NCBI GenBank assembly: GCA_020054095.1
Contig: JAGVMA010000031.1
Span: 86,956 to 150,955, forward strand
DNA: 64,000 nt
Source: Bacteroidia bacterium
GTDB taxonomy: Bacteria > Bacteroidota > Bacteroidia > JADZBD01
Direction: 5' to 3'
The notes under the pieces were generated by a model. The model was given only the letters and a program-made list of their open reading frames with translations, had not been told where the DNA came from and made no database searches. Below, one piece after another: positions 8,357 to 17,929 of this stretch (the stretch's first letter is position 1; every line of letters begins with the position of its first letter). The position numbers were made by a program, and so were the translations under genes.

Positions 8357-10246
8357 ATGTGCGGAATTACAGGCATATTTAACTTAAATGGCAAGCCGGC
8401 CAATGCCGATTTAGTTCGGAAAATGACTGATGCTTTGGCGCATCGAGGACCGGATGGAAACGGTGTTTTTGTTCACAATCACATAGGTTTAGGGCATAGG
8501 CGACTCTCTATTTTAGATATAAGTGATAATGGAGCACAGCCAATGCACAGTACTGATAATGAATGGGTTATATCTTTTAATGGTTGTGTCTATAATTTTA
8601 TTGAACTAAAAGAAGAATTACACAGGCGAGGTTATAAATTTAAGTCTACTTCAGATACTGAAGTTATAGCCGAAGGGTTAGCTGCTTACGGCCCAGATTT
8701 TTTCAAGCGGCTAAATGGCATGTTTGCCATTGCGGCATTAAATAAAACTACAAATGAGCTTTTTCTCTCGCGCGACAGGTATGGCGTAAAACCACTTTAT
8801 TATTGGTATAACGATAAAGCACTTATTTTTGCTTCAGAGATAAAAGCATTTCTTCCATTTCCTGAATTTAAGGTGGAGTTAAACACATCGGCATTAAACG
8901 AGTATTTTACTTTCCAAAACTTGTTTCGCTATCACACCTTTTTTAAAGGAGTTACGATGCTGCCGCCAGCCAATACCATGAAAATTAAGCTGGGCGAACA
9001 GTTTAGACATGGCTCATGGTGGGATTATAATTTTACGCAAGTGGATAACACCATTAGTTTTGAAGACACAAAAAACGAAACCAAACGCTTGCTTGAGCAA
9101 GCTGTAAACCGCCAAATGATAGCCGATGTGCCTGTGGGCAGTTACCTTTCCGGTGGTATGGATTCGGGTTCTATTACTGCATTAGCGAGTAAAAAAATAC
9201 CGCGCCTTGCCACTTTTACTGCAGGTTTTGATATGAGCGAAGTAACAGGTGTAGAAGCAAATTATGACGAGCGAAGAGATGCCGAGCTAATGGCAAATTA
9301 TTATAAAACCGAACATTACGAGCAAGTGATAAATGCCGGAGATTTGCGTTGGTCTTTACCGCGTGTGGTTTGGCATTTAGAAGATTTAAAAGTAGGTATG
9401 AGTTACCCCAATTATTACATCAGCCGCTTGGCATCAAAATTTGTAAAAGTTTGCTTGCAAGGCACCGGAGGCGATGAATTGTATGGCGGTTATCCATGGC
9501 GCTATTATCGCGTGTTTCAGTCGCTCGACCAAAAAGGATTTTTTGAAAACTATTATGGTTTTTGGCAACGATTAGTTGCCGATACAGATAAACGAAACTT
9601 GTTCACGCCATCGGTTTATTCGCAAATAAATATAGATGAACCTCGTCAAGTTTTTGAACGAGTATTCACATTCAATAACCAATTAAAATACGATACGCCC
9701 GAACACCACATCGAAAACAGTTTGTATTTCGAGATAAAAACATTTTTGCCGGGACTATTGCTTGTGGGCGATAAATTATCAATGGCGAATGGTTTGGAAG
9801 AGCGATTCCCGTTTTTAGATAACGACTTGGTTGATTTTGCCCAGCGAGTGCCTGTTAAACACAAGCTTGCCAATTTAGAGCAAATGAAAAAAATTGATGA
9901 GAATGTATTTGGCGGCAAAAAAAACTCTTACCGGCAGTTTGACGATGGTAAAAATGTATTACGAAAAGCAATGACCGAAATCCTACCCGAATCCATAATC
10001 AACAGAAAAAAGCAAGGATTTTCAGCGCCTGATGAAAGTTGGTACAGAGGCGAAAATGCCGGATACGTAAAAGAATTATTGCTGAGCAAAGAGCCCGCTT
10101 ATGCCCAATACATTAACCCTGATTATGTTCGAAAGATTGTGGACGAACATATCAATCAACGAGTAAATCATCGTTTGGTGATTTGGTCGCTCATGAATTT
10201 TGAATGGTGGTGTAAATTATTCTTACGAAACGAACGAATAGTATGA
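8357..10246 (+). CDS. AsnB-type glutamine amidotransferase 1 (glycan cluster)
   Basis: 629 aa. MCGITGIFN gives the N-terminal nucleophile cysteine after Met removal, followed by AHRGPDG and HRRLSILD of the class-II glutaminase domain. The ATP-pyrophosphatase loop is SGGMDSG (residues about 265-271) and the synthetase domain continues with GTGGDELYGGYPWR. At about residue 77 the usual FNGE motif reads FNGC: the conserved Glu that holds glutamine is Cys. Some homologues in O-antigen loci amidate sugar carboxylates rather than aspartate, and the context suggests the same here. The stop overlaps the next start (ATGA), implying translational coupling. It is the first gene of the cluster. Confidence 0.88.
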   Translation: MCGITGIFNLNGKPANADLVRKMTDALAHRGPDGNGVFVHNHIGLGHRRLSILDISDNGAQPMHSTDNEWVISFNGCVYNFIELKEELHRRGYKFKSTSDTEVIAEGLAAYGPDFFKRLNGMFAIAALNKTTNELFLSRDRYGVKPLYYWYNDKALIFASEIKAFLPFPEFKVELNTSALNEYFTFQNLFRYHTFFKGVTMLPPANTMKIKLGEQFRHGSWWDYNFTQVDNTISFEDTKNETKRLLEQAVNRQMIADVPVGSYLSGGMDSGSITALASKKIPRLATFTAGFDMSEVTGVEANYDERRDAELMANYYKTEHYEQVINAGDLRWSLPRVVWHLEDLKVGMSYPNYYISRLASKFVKVCLQGTGGDELYGGYPWRYYRVFQSLDQKGFFENYYGFWQRLVADTDKRNLFTPSVYSQINIDEPRQVFERVFTFNNQLKYDTPEHHIENSLYFEIKTFLPGLLLVGDKLSMANGLEERFPFLDNDLVDFAQRVPVKHKLANLEQMKKIDENVFGGKKNSYRQFDDGKNVLRKAMTEILPESIINRKKQGFSAPDESWYRGENAGYVKELLLSKEPAYAQYINPDYVRKIVDEHINQRVNHRLVIWSLMNFEWWCKLFLRNERIV

Positions 10247-11613
10247 AAAGAAAGCCGAAAATATTAATGGTTTACAAATGTCTCGGCTATCCGTTACGCA
10301 AAACAGTAGATGAACATTTGTATTCGTTTTTGCGCTATGCCGATGCAGAGTGTTATTATTTAAAATTAGATATAGGCAAAGACACATTTTATAGCACCGA
10401 ACCTATTCCTAACTATTTACTCGAAATAGATTTTGACATTATCCTTTTTCATTATGGATTTATATCAAGCCGCTGGGCCGGACAAGAATGTTATAACAGG
10501 GCTTTGCAGCAAGTTTTGCCGTTAAAAAAATCAAAAGCAATTAAAGCCGTTATGCCTCAGGACGAATACATGGGCTCAAAAAATATATGCCACTTTGTAA
10601 ACGAAATGAACATTGATATAGTTTTTTCTGTTTCGCCCGAAACTGAGTGGGAGCAATTGTATGGAGGCATAGCCAATAAAAATGTGAAATTATTTAAAGT
10701 GCTTACCGGCTACTTGGATGATGGAGGAATAGCGACTGTAAATAATTTCCTGAAAACAGAAAATAAAACAATTGACATTGGATACCGAGCCCGAAACTTG
10801 CCCCAGTGGCTCGGCAAGCACGGCTTTTTAAAAACCATTATTGCCGATGAATTTGAAAAGGTTTTACCAGACTACAAGTTAAACACTGATATTTCTACAC
10901 GCCCTACCGATACTTTTATGGGTAATGAATGGTATAGGTTTATGGTGAAGTGCAAATACATGATTGGTGTAGAAGGTGGTGCTACCGTGCACGATCCCGA
11001 TGGCAGTATTGCTATAAAAGGAAAAGAATATTTACGACAAAATCCAAATTGTTCGTTTGAAGAAATTGAAGCAGCGTGTTTTCCTAATCTCGATGGTAAG
11101 CTGCAGCTCATTGCCATTTCGCCTCGCCATTTGGAAGCATGCGCCACACGCACTTGCCAAGTTTTAATTGAAGGAACATATAACGGAATATTAAAAGCCA
11201 ATGTGCATTACATTCCGTTAAAAGAAGATTTTAGCAATATACACCAAGTACTTGCCGATATTAAAAACGACAGTAAACGAAAAGAAATTACCGATAATGC
11301 TTACCGAGATATTGTGGCATCCGGCAAATATTGCTACCAAAATTTTGTGAAAGAGGTAATAGACAAATGCCTTGTGCTTGCCACCGATGAATATTTTAAC
11401 AGGCCAGTTACTTATGGTAAATACTACCGCAAAAATCGGTTTCAGGATTGGCTTTCGTGGAAAAAAGACTATTTCTGGCATAAAATTTACGACCGCTTAC
11501 CAACAAAATGGGTGGTGCTTACGCCAACAATAAAACTCATAAAAGCACTTGGCTTAAAGAATGCTGCCAAGAAAATATATTTCGCCATAACAGGCAAGAA
11601 AAAATTTCCCTAA
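10243..11613 (+). CDS. Probable GT-B glycosyltransferase, paralogue of the next gene
   Basis: 456 aa with no signal peptide or membrane segments. Mid-protein is IDIGYRARNLPQWLGKHG, a type of motif I associate with putative glycosyltransferases in surface-polysaccharide loci. The C-terminal third has ISPRHLEACATRTCQVLIEG and YNGILKANVHYIPLKEDFSN, resembling the nucleotide-sugar-binding half of CgeB-like GT-B enzymes, where the protein becomes wasteful of family motifs except this block. The same block recurs in the next gene, so the two are tandem paralogues. It overlaps asnB1 by 4 bp. Donor and acceptor are unknown. Confidence 0.65.
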   Translation: MKRKPKILMVYKCLGYPLRKTVDEHLYSFLRYADAECYYLKLDIGKDTFYSTEPIPNYLLEIDFDIILFHYGFISSRWAGQECYNRALQQVLPLKKSKAIKAVMPQDEYMGSKNICHFVNEMNIDIVFSVSPETEWEQLYGGIANKNVKLFKVLTGYLDDGGIATVNNFLKTENKTIDIGYRARNLPQWLGKHGFLKTIIADEFEKVLPDYKLNTDISTRPTDTFMGNEWYRFMVKCKYMIGVEGGATVHDPDGSIAIKGKEYLRQNPNCSFEEIEAACFPNLDGKLQLIAISPRHLEACATRTCQVLIEGTYNGILKANVHYIPLKEDFSNIHQVLADIKNDSKRKEITDNAYRDIVASGKYCYQNFVKEVIDKCLVLATDEYFNRPVTYGKYYRKNRFQDWLSWKKDYFWHKIYDRLPTKWVVLTPTIKLIKALGLKNAAKKIYFAITGKKKFP

Positions 11614-11623
11614 ACCGCAAAAG

Positions 11624-12892
11624 TTGAAGAAAGTAAAAGTTGTTTTTTTATACTGTTCAGATAAGTTCGATTCCTATTCAATTGACTGGAAAGATGCTTT
11701 TCAGAATGCGGAAAATATTGATGGCGTTTTTCTGGACATGTACGATTACAAAAAAAATGTAGCTGCTCTAAAAAATGAAATTACAAAAGCAGATTTTATT
11801 GTTGCACTACACTCGTCTAATACCAATCCATCTAACATTCGGGTTTACATGCACTTTGTTTCTGTGCTTTTAACAAGAAAAATACCATTCATCACTTTTG
11901 TCGGCAATGAGTACAATATTCCTTTTAGAGGTTGCCGGCTATCCGAAAAAATAAATTTATTTAAACTGTTAAAGCCCGAAATATTGTGCACGCAATTGCC
12001 TCAGCAATCAGCAAAGCTGCTTTATGGTGTTGAGTTACCGAACACGCGTATAGCTGAATATCCGCATGCTTTAAACGAAAAGACATTTGTGTGTACCACT
12101 AATTACAACTCACGTAAAATTGATGTAGGCATAAAAACCGGACGATACGGAAATTATCTAGGTGATTCGGATAGAAATAGAATTATAGATTTCTTCAAAG
12201 AAAATTCATATCTGCTAAATTTATCTACTTCCATAGATGCTATAAAAGTTGACCGCGCAGGATGGGTAAATTTTTTAAACACATGCAAAGCCACAATAGG
12301 CAACGAATCGGGAACCAACTATACCGAGCCAAATGACAAAACCGTTATTGCCATTATGGATTATGTGGTGAATAAATTAAAAATAAAAAAACAACCTTTT
12401 TGGTTCAATTGGTTTGAACACGCTTTGTATAACTACAAGCCCATGCTCAGCTACAAGCTGCTGATGAATATTTACGATTTATTTAACACCAAATTATATT
12501 TCATGCGCTTTGCACAATATAATTTATACGCTAAAGTAGCCGATTATGATTTCGAGGAAATATTTAAAACATTTTTCAAAAACTATGCTAACCCTATTTC
12601 CACGCGTTGTATATCTTCTCGCCATTTTGATGCAATAGGTACTAAAACTGCTCAGTTGCTTTTTCGCGGAAACTACAACGGAATACTTCGCGCCAACGAG
12701 CATTATCTCAGCGTAAACCACGATTTTTCAAATATTAATGATGTGTTACAAAAATTTAAAGATGAATCGTACATGAACAATATGTTAGATAAAACACATC
12801 AATATATTCATGATGCACATTTGTACAAACACAGGGTGGCGCACTTTTGCAAAAACATATTAAATTCGGATATAAAAGTTAACAGCTTATAA
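11624..12892 (+). CDS. Probable GT-B glycosyltransferase, second paralogue
   Basis: 422 aa. The start is a TTG at 11624 (KKVKVVFLYC follows); the next in-frame ATG would remove the first beta strand. The C-terminal region SSRHFDAIGTKTAQLLFRG and YNGILRANEHYLSVNHDFSN aligns residue for residue in pattern with the preceding protein (SPRHLEACATRTCQVLIEG; YNGIL.AN.HY). The N-terminal halves are more diverged: this one lacks the IGYRARNLPQWLG motif but has IDVGIKTGRYGNYLGD at an equivalent place. It lies 10 bp after its paralogue and 2 bp before a GT4 gene, so it is in one operon. Donor sugar unknown. Confidence 0.6.
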   Translation: MKKVKVVFLYCSDKFDSYSIDWKDAFQNAENIDGVFLDMYDYKKNVAALKNEITKADFIVALHSSNTNPSNIRVYMHFVSVLLTRKIPFITFVGNEYNIPFRGCRLSEKINLFKLLKPEILCTQLPQQSAKLLYGVELPNTRIAEYPHALNEKTFVCTTNYNSRKIDVGIKTGRYGNYLGDSDRNRIIDFFKENSYLLNLSTSIDAIKVDRAGWVNFLNTCKATIGNESGTNYTEPNDKTVIAIMDYVVNKLKIKKQPFWFNWFEHALYNYKPMLSYKLLMNIYDLFNTKLYFMRFAQYNLYAKVADYDFEEIFKTFFKNYANPISTRCISSRHFDAIGTKTAQLLFRGNYNGILRANEHYLSVNHDFSNINDVLQKFKDESYMNNMLDKTHQYIHDAHLYKHRVAHFCKNILNSDIKVNSL

Positions 12893-12894
12893 CA

Positions 12895-14106
12895 ATGAAA
12901 TCACTTTTCCTTTTTACCCAATCATTCCCTTACGGAAAAGGAGAAACATTTATTGCGGAAGAACTGCCTTACCTTGCAACTAAATTTAAAACCATCTATA
13001 TTTTTCCCGAAAACTGCTCAGGCGAAATACGCCCGTTGCCGGCAAATGCAAACGTGGTAAACGGTTTTTCATTTTTATCAAGAGCCAATTACTCCTTTGT
13101 ATTTAAAATTAAGTCGGCAATAAAATACTTAACCAGAACAATAAAATCTAAAGAATACGGTTATCCACCTTTTAGAAACGCGCTAAGTTATTGGACTCAA
13201 CGCATGCATAAAGCAGTTCAGTTAAAAAAATTTATGCTAAATAGTAAATTGAATCCTGCAGATGTGGTAGCTTACACCTATTGGTTAACCGGCTGGGCAG
13301 AATGGGTAGCATTGCTGCGAGATAAAAAAGTGGTTTCTAAATTCTACAGCAGAGCTCATGGTTTTGATGTGTATGAAACGCAAACAGGTATTAAGTTTTT
13401 TGCTTGGCGCGATTATGTTTTATCAAATTGCGATGGCGTTTTTGCTGTTTCCGAAAATGGCGCAGCTCATTTATCAGCTCGCTATCCGGCACATCTCTCA
13501 AAAATTAAAACGGCTTGTTTAGGAGTGAGTGATAATTGCACTGATGAAAACCACTCTTCAAACACAGAGCAATTTTTACTTCTCTCTTGCTCATCCACCA
13601 TCGCATTAAAGCGAGTGGAAAAAATTGTTGATGTAGTCAGCGAACTTAAATTTGATTTAAAGTGGGTGCATTTTGGTGATGGACCATTACAGAGTTTGTT
13701 GAATGTAAAAGTAAAATCTTTACCTGCAAATATTTCAGTTGAACTTATGGGCTGGAAAAGCAGCAAAGAAGTAATTCAGTTTTACCACCAAAACAAAGTT
13801 GATTTGTTTATAAACCTTAGCACATCTGAAGGTATTCCGGTTTCTATTATGGAAGCAATGTCATTCGGCACTCCAGTTATTGCTACAAAAACAGGTGGCG
13901 TACCTGAATTAGTAAAACCCGATTTCGGTTTTTTGTTTGATGTAGATTTTAAAACCAATGAAATTTCAGAAGCCATTCAGCATTTTTATCTTATGCCCGA
14001 TAGCGCAAAGCAACAGTACCGGAAACTTGCCAGACAACATTATCTTGCTAACTTTAGCGCTGCAAAAAACTACACTCATTTTGCCGATATTATATGTGCG
14101 GAATAG
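12895..14106 (+). CDS. Glycosyltransferase family 4 (GT-B)
   Basis: 403 aa. The C-terminal Rossmann half has the retaining GT4 signature EGIPVSIMEAMSFGTPVIAT (E at about 312 and E at about 320, the E-x7-E motif) followed by GGVPELV. Upstream are the acceptor-half features FTQSFPYGKGETFIAEELPYL and a glycine-rich loop. It transfers a sugar from an NDP donor to a growing lipid-linked glycan at the cytoplasmic face. The last 13 bp overlap the start of the second asnB gene in another frame, implying coupled translation. Confidence 0.9.
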   Translation: MKSLFLFTQSFPYGKGETFIAEELPYLATKFKTIYIFPENCSGEIRPLPANANVVNGFSFLSRANYSFVFKIKSAIKYLTRTIKSKEYGYPPFRNALSYWTQRMHKAVQLKKFMLNSKLNPADVVAYTYWLTGWAEWVALLRDKKVVSKFYSRAHGFDVYETQTGIKFFAWRDYVLSNCDGVFAVSENGAAHLSARYPAHLSKIKTACLGVSDNCTDENHSSNTEQFLLLSCSSTIALKRVEKIVDVVSELKFDLKWVHFGDGPLQSLLNVKVKSLPANISVELMGWKSSKEVIQFYHQNKVDLFINLSTSEGIPVSIMEAMSFGTPVIATKTGGVPELVKPDFGFLFDVDFKTNEISEAIQHFYLMPDSAKQQYRKLARQHYLANFSAAKNYTHFADIICAE

Positions 14107-16028
14107 CAGGTATTTATAACTTAAATAACAAAGAAGTAAACGCAATTAGCAATCAGCTAAATACGATGAACACTATTCAAATTCATCGTGGCCCCGATGG
14201 CCAACAAACTTGGCACCACGAAAAAAAGCACATCGGCTTTGGGCACGTGCGGCTAAGTATTATTGATTTGTCAACATCGGCTAATCAGCCTATGACTGAT
14301 GAAGCGGGCAACACAATTTGTTTTAACGGTGAAATATATAATTACATTGAGTTACGTGATGAGCTAAAAGGTTTTTACAGTTTTAAAACATCATCCGACA
14401 CTGAAGTGATTTTAGCGGCCTATTTAAAGTGGGGGAAAAATTGTGTGAATCACTTGCGAGGCATGTTCGCATTTGCATTGTGGGATAACAAAACCAGTGA
14501 ACTTTTTTGCGCTCGTGATAGGTTTGGCATAAAGCCATTTTATTACACCACGGTTGGCGATGTGTTTTATTTTGCATCTGAAGCTAAAACACTGATGCCG
14601 TTTTTATCGGAGATAAAAACCAATATTAATGCACTAAAAGAATATCTTTTTTTTCAACTTTGTATTGGCAACAGCACTTTGTTCGATGGCGTTAAAGAAT
14701 TACCTCCGGCACATCACATCGCTATTAAAAATGGCGATTTGAAAATTGAGCGCTACTGGGAAGTTTATTACAACTTAGATTTTAATCACACTTCCTCATA
14801 CTTCAATGAAAAACTTAGCGAACTGCTCATTGATTCAATAAAAGTGCATTGCCGTGCCGATGTTCCCGTTGGCGCTTATGTGAGTGGTGGTTTAGATTCA
14901 GGCATTGTGTCATCTGTGGCAGTTGATTATAAAAGTGCCGATGAATTTATGGCATTCACCGGTAAGTTTTCAGAAGGTGAATTATACGATGAAAGTTTTT
15001 ACGCTCGAAAGCTTGCCGAAAAGCGCGGCATGAAATTACACGAGCAAAATATAACACACACAGATTTTAGTAACTCAATTGATAAAGTAATCTATCACCT
15101 CGATTTTCCTGTTGCCGGTCCGGGCTCTTTTCCTCAGTATCATGTTTCAAAACTGGCAGCAAAGCACCGCAAAGTTGTATTGGGCGGGCAGGGAGGCGAT
15201 GAAATTTTTGGCGGCTACACACGTTACCTCATTGCTTATTTCGAGCAATGCATTAAAGGCGCAATTGATGGCACATTAAACACCGGCAATTTTGTCGTTA
15301 CTTACGAGTCAATCATTCCTAATTTGGTTTCGCTTAAAAATTACAAACCGCTTATGCGCGATTTTTTCAAACAAGGATTGTTTGATCAAATTGACAAACG
15401 ATATTTCCGATTAATAAACCGCGCGCCTGATTTAAAAAGCGAAGTAAAATGGGACGAACTTGGCGGCTATCAACCCTTCGATACATTTGCCGAAATATTT
15501 AATGGAAAAAATGTGGGCAAAGAATCCTATTTCGATAAAATGACGCATTTCGATTTTAAAACTTTATTGCCGGGGCTTTTACAGGTGGAAGATAGAATGA
15601 GCATGGCGCATGGATTAGAATCGCGCGTTCCGTTTTTAGACCATCCCGTTGTGGAATTTGCAGCTACTATGCCTGCTGATATAAAATTTAAAGACGGAAC
15701 ATTAAAAATGATTTTGCTTAACACGATGAAAGATTATTTACCAATTGAAATTGTGGAAAGAAAAAACAAAATGGGTTTTCCGGTTCCGTTAAACGATTGG
15801 ATAGGTAAAGAGTTGAAAGACTTTATAGGCGATATATTTAATTCATCGGCAGCCAAAACACGCCCATACTTTAACCACTCCGAAATAGTAAAAGGGTTAA
15901 ACTCATCAGAAAATAAGTTCGGCAGAAAAGTGTGGGGATTATTATCTTTAGAACTTTGGCAAAAACAATTTCACGACCAGCATCATAAATTTAAAAAACA
16001 ATTAACCCAACAAACCATAACACAATGA
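14094..16028 (+). CDS. AsnB-type glutamine amidotransferase 2 (WbmE-like position)
   Basis: 644 aa. Cys2 in MCGIAGIYN, then IHRGPDG, RLSIIDLS and an intact FNGEIYN glutaminase motif. The pyrophosphatase loop is SGGLDSG (about residues 264-270), again with Gly where AsnB normally has Ser, as in amidotransferase 1; then GGQGGDEIFGGY. It overlaps by 4 bp the first of three SDR genes that match the Bordetella O-antigen SDRs. In Bordetella the equivalent locus includes an AsnB-like protein thought to convert a 2,3-diamino-hexuronic acid to its uronamide; the same role is inferred here. Free asparagine synthesis is the alternative. Confidence 0.88.
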   Translation: MCGIAGIYNLNNKEVNAISNQLNTMNTIQIHRGPDGQQTWHHEKKHIGFGHVRLSIIDLSTSANQPMTDEAGNTICFNGEIYNYIELRDELKGFYSFKTSSDTEVILAAYLKWGKNCVNHLRGMFAFALWDNKTSELFCARDRFGIKPFYYTTVGDVFYFASEAKTLMPFLSEIKTNINALKEYLFFQLCIGNSTLFDGVKELPPAHHIAIKNGDLKIERYWEVYYNLDFNHTSSYFNEKLSELLIDSIKVHCRADVPVGAYVSGGLDSGIVSSVAVDYKSADEFMAFTGKFSEGELYDESFYARKLAEKRGMKLHEQNITHTDFSNSIDKVIYHLDFPVAGPGSFPQYHVSKLAAKHRKVVLGGQGGDEIFGGYTRYLIAYFEQCIKGAIDGTLNTGNFVVTYESIIPNLVSLKNYKPLMRDFFKQGLFDQIDKRYFRLINRAPDLKSEVKWDELGGYQPFDTFAEIFNGKNVGKESYFDKMTHFDFKTLLPGLLQVEDRMSMAHGLESRVPFLDHPVVEFAATMPADIKFKDGTLKMILLNTMKDYLPIEIVERKNKMGFPVPLNDWIGKELKDFIGDIFNSSAAKTRPYFNHSEIVKGLNSSENKFGRKVWGLLSLELWQKQFHDQHHKFKKQLTQQTITQ

Positions 16029-16960
16029 AAGTATTAGTTTCAGGAGGATGCGGCCAAGTTGGCTCACACGTTGCAGAACTACTATTGCAACGTGGCGACC
16101 AAGTGCTCGCAATTGATAATTTAACAACCGGCAGACGCGAACACTTAGCAAATCACCCAAACTTAAATGTGGTGATTGATACGATTGCAGACAAAACGCT
16201 TATAGACAAACTTGTGAGCGAATTTAAACCTGATGTTATTGTACACACAGCAGCATCTTATAAAGACCCTAACGATTGGTACAACGATACACTAACCAAC
16301 TGCGTAGGCGGAAGCAATTTAATTCATGCAGCCAAAACGTATGGCGTAAAACGATTTATCTATTTTCAAACTGCGCTTTGTTATGGCGTAAAACCATTGC
16401 AGCAACCCATTCGCCTCGATCATCCTAAATTTCCTGCAAATAGCAGCTATGCAATTACAAAAACGGCTAATGAAGATTTTTTAGAAATTTCGGGATTAGA
16501 TTTTGTAACATTCCGTTTAGCGAATGTAGTGGGCCCAAGAAACGTGAGCGGCCCGTTACCTATATTTTTCCAACGATTAAAAGATGGCAAAAAATGTTTT
16601 GTTACAAATGCCCGCAGAGATTTTGTTTTTGTTATGGACTTAGCACGCAACGTAGTTAAAGCTTGCGATGGAGTAGGGAAGGGCGCATACCATTTTTCAT
16701 CGGGTACCGATGTGGCGATAAAAGAATTATACGATGCAGTGGTAGAAGCAATGGGCATATCACCCTATCCGGAAGCAGAAATGAAATTAATTGGCGAAGA
16801 TGATGCGCCATCTATTTTATTAGACCCAAGTCGTACATTTCAAGATTTTGGGAAAATAGAATTTACTCCATTAAAACAAACTGTAAAAGCAGCCATTGCC
16901 TATTTTCAAGAGCATGGCACATTAGGCGAGTACACACATTTAAAAATCGAAAAAAAGTAA
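16025..16960 (+). CDS. NDP-sugar SDR, WbmG/WbmH-like (first of tandem pair)
   Basis: 311 aa extended SDR. NAD-binding glycine motif GGCGQVGSHVAELL at the N-terminus, active-site Tyr142-x3-Lys146 in SSYAITKTANE, and a conserved HTAASYKDPNDWYNDTL stretch. From memory it closely resembles one of the two short Bordetella bronchiseptica O-antigen SDRs WbmG and WbmH; I cannot say which. Those bind NAD and UDP and act on the nucleotide sugar of a diacetamido-uronamide O antigen. The catalytic Ser/Thr upstream of Tyr is replaced by a QTALCYG context (Thr). It overlaps asnB2 by 4 bp and is 8 bp from its paralogue. Confidence 0.85.
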   Translation: MKVLVSGGCGQVGSHVAELLLQRGDQVLAIDNLTTGRREHLANHPNLNVVIDTIADKTLIDKLVSEFKPDVIVHTAASYKDPNDWYNDTLTNCVGGSNLIHAAKTYGVKRFIYFQTALCYGVKPLQQPIRLDHPKFPANSSYAITKTANEDFLEISGLDFVTFRLANVVGPRNVSGPLPIFFQRLKDGKKCFVTNARRDFVFVMDLARNVVKACDGVGKGAYHFSSGTDVAIKELYDAVVEAMGISPYPEAEMKLIGEDDAPSILLDPSRTFQDFGKIEFTPLKQTVKAAIAYFQEHGTLGEYTHLKIEKK

Positions 16961-16968
16961 ACTACAAA

Positions 16969-17904
16969 ATGGCGAAACGGATTTTTATTACAGGTGGAGC
17001 TGGCTGTTTGGGCACAAGTATCATTGATAAATATTTGCCTTTAGGTCATCACATTTTTGTACTCGATAATTTTGCAACAGGTAAAAAACAAAATTTACCC
17101 GAACACGATAGTTTAAAAATTACAGAAGGTTCTGTTGCTGATGCAGAATTAGTTACGCGTCTTATAAAAGAATTTGCCCCTGATTTGATTATAAACAGTG
17201 CTGCAGCATACAAAGATCCTCAGAACTGGCAAGAGGATGCAGAAACCAATGTGGTGGGTGCAATAAATGTTGCAAAAGCGTGCTTGGAAAACGGAGTAAA
17301 CAAACTCATTAATTTTCAAACCGCACTCTGCTATGGCCGTCCGGAAAAAACACCTATCCCTATAACAGCTGCCACCAAACCATTTACAAGTTACGGAATA
17401 TCAAAAACGGCAGGCGAACAGTTTCTTCTAAATTCCGGATTAAATGTGATTTCACTTCGCCTTGCAAATATCTGTGGCCCACGTTTGGCGATAGGACCAA
17501 TTCCTACTTTCTACACACGTCTTCAGCAAAATAAAAATTGCTTTTGTAGCGATAGCATCCGCGATTTTTTAGATATGGATGATTTCTTGGACATTCTTGA
17601 CATTGCAATAAATAAAGAAATTCCCACAGGTATATACAATGTATCAACCGGTGCGGGAAGCTCTATTAAAGATGTATTTGACCAAGTAGTTGCTCATTTA
17701 GGAATTAATGCTCCTGAAGTGCCTATCGTTCCGGTGGGTGCCGATGATGTGAGAGAAGTAGTACTTGATCCATCACACACTGAAAAAGTATTTTCTTGGA
17801 AAGCAAAATTAAATTTTGAGCAAACAATAAAAAGACAATTGCAATGGTATGATAAATACGGTGTAACCGATATTTTCAGTCACCTTGCTGCTCCTGCAAA
17901 ATAA
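16969..17904 (+). CDS. NDP-sugar SDR, WbmG/WbmH-like (second of tandem pair)
   Basis: 311 aa, the same length as its neighbour. GGAGCLGTSIIDKYL NAD motif, NSAAAYKDPQNW, QTALCYGRP and Tyr142/Lys146 in SYGISKTAGE, at the same residue numbers as the preceding protein, so the pair arose by duplication. The C-terminus WYDKYGVTDIFSHL is, as I remember it, almost identical in the Bordetella WbmG/WbmH-type enzymes. It probably epimerises or otherwise modifies a UDP-linked uronic acid or uronamide. The substrate is inferred from homology only. Confidence 0.85.
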   Translation: MAKRIFITGGAGCLGTSIIDKYLPLGHHIFVLDNFATGKKQNLPEHDSLKITEGSVADAELVTRLIKEFAPDLIINSAAAYKDPQNWQEDAETNVVGAINVAKACLENGVNKLINFQTALCYGRPEKTPIPITAATKPFTSYGISKTAGEQFLLNSGLNVISLRLANICGPRLAIGPIPTFYTRLQQNKNCFCSDSIRDFLDMDDFLDILDIAINKEIPTGIYNVSTGAGSSIKDVFDQVVAHLGINAPEVPIVPVGADDVREVVLDPSHTEKVFSWKAKLNFEQTIKRQLQWYDKYGVTDIFSHLAAPAK

Positions 17905-17929
17905 CAAACACAAAAAAATAGTTAACAAT

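Noticed and set aside
17885..17929. Upstream start for the WbmF-like gene
   Set aside because: It lies inside the preceding SDR gene and adds 15 residues before the conserved NAD motif.
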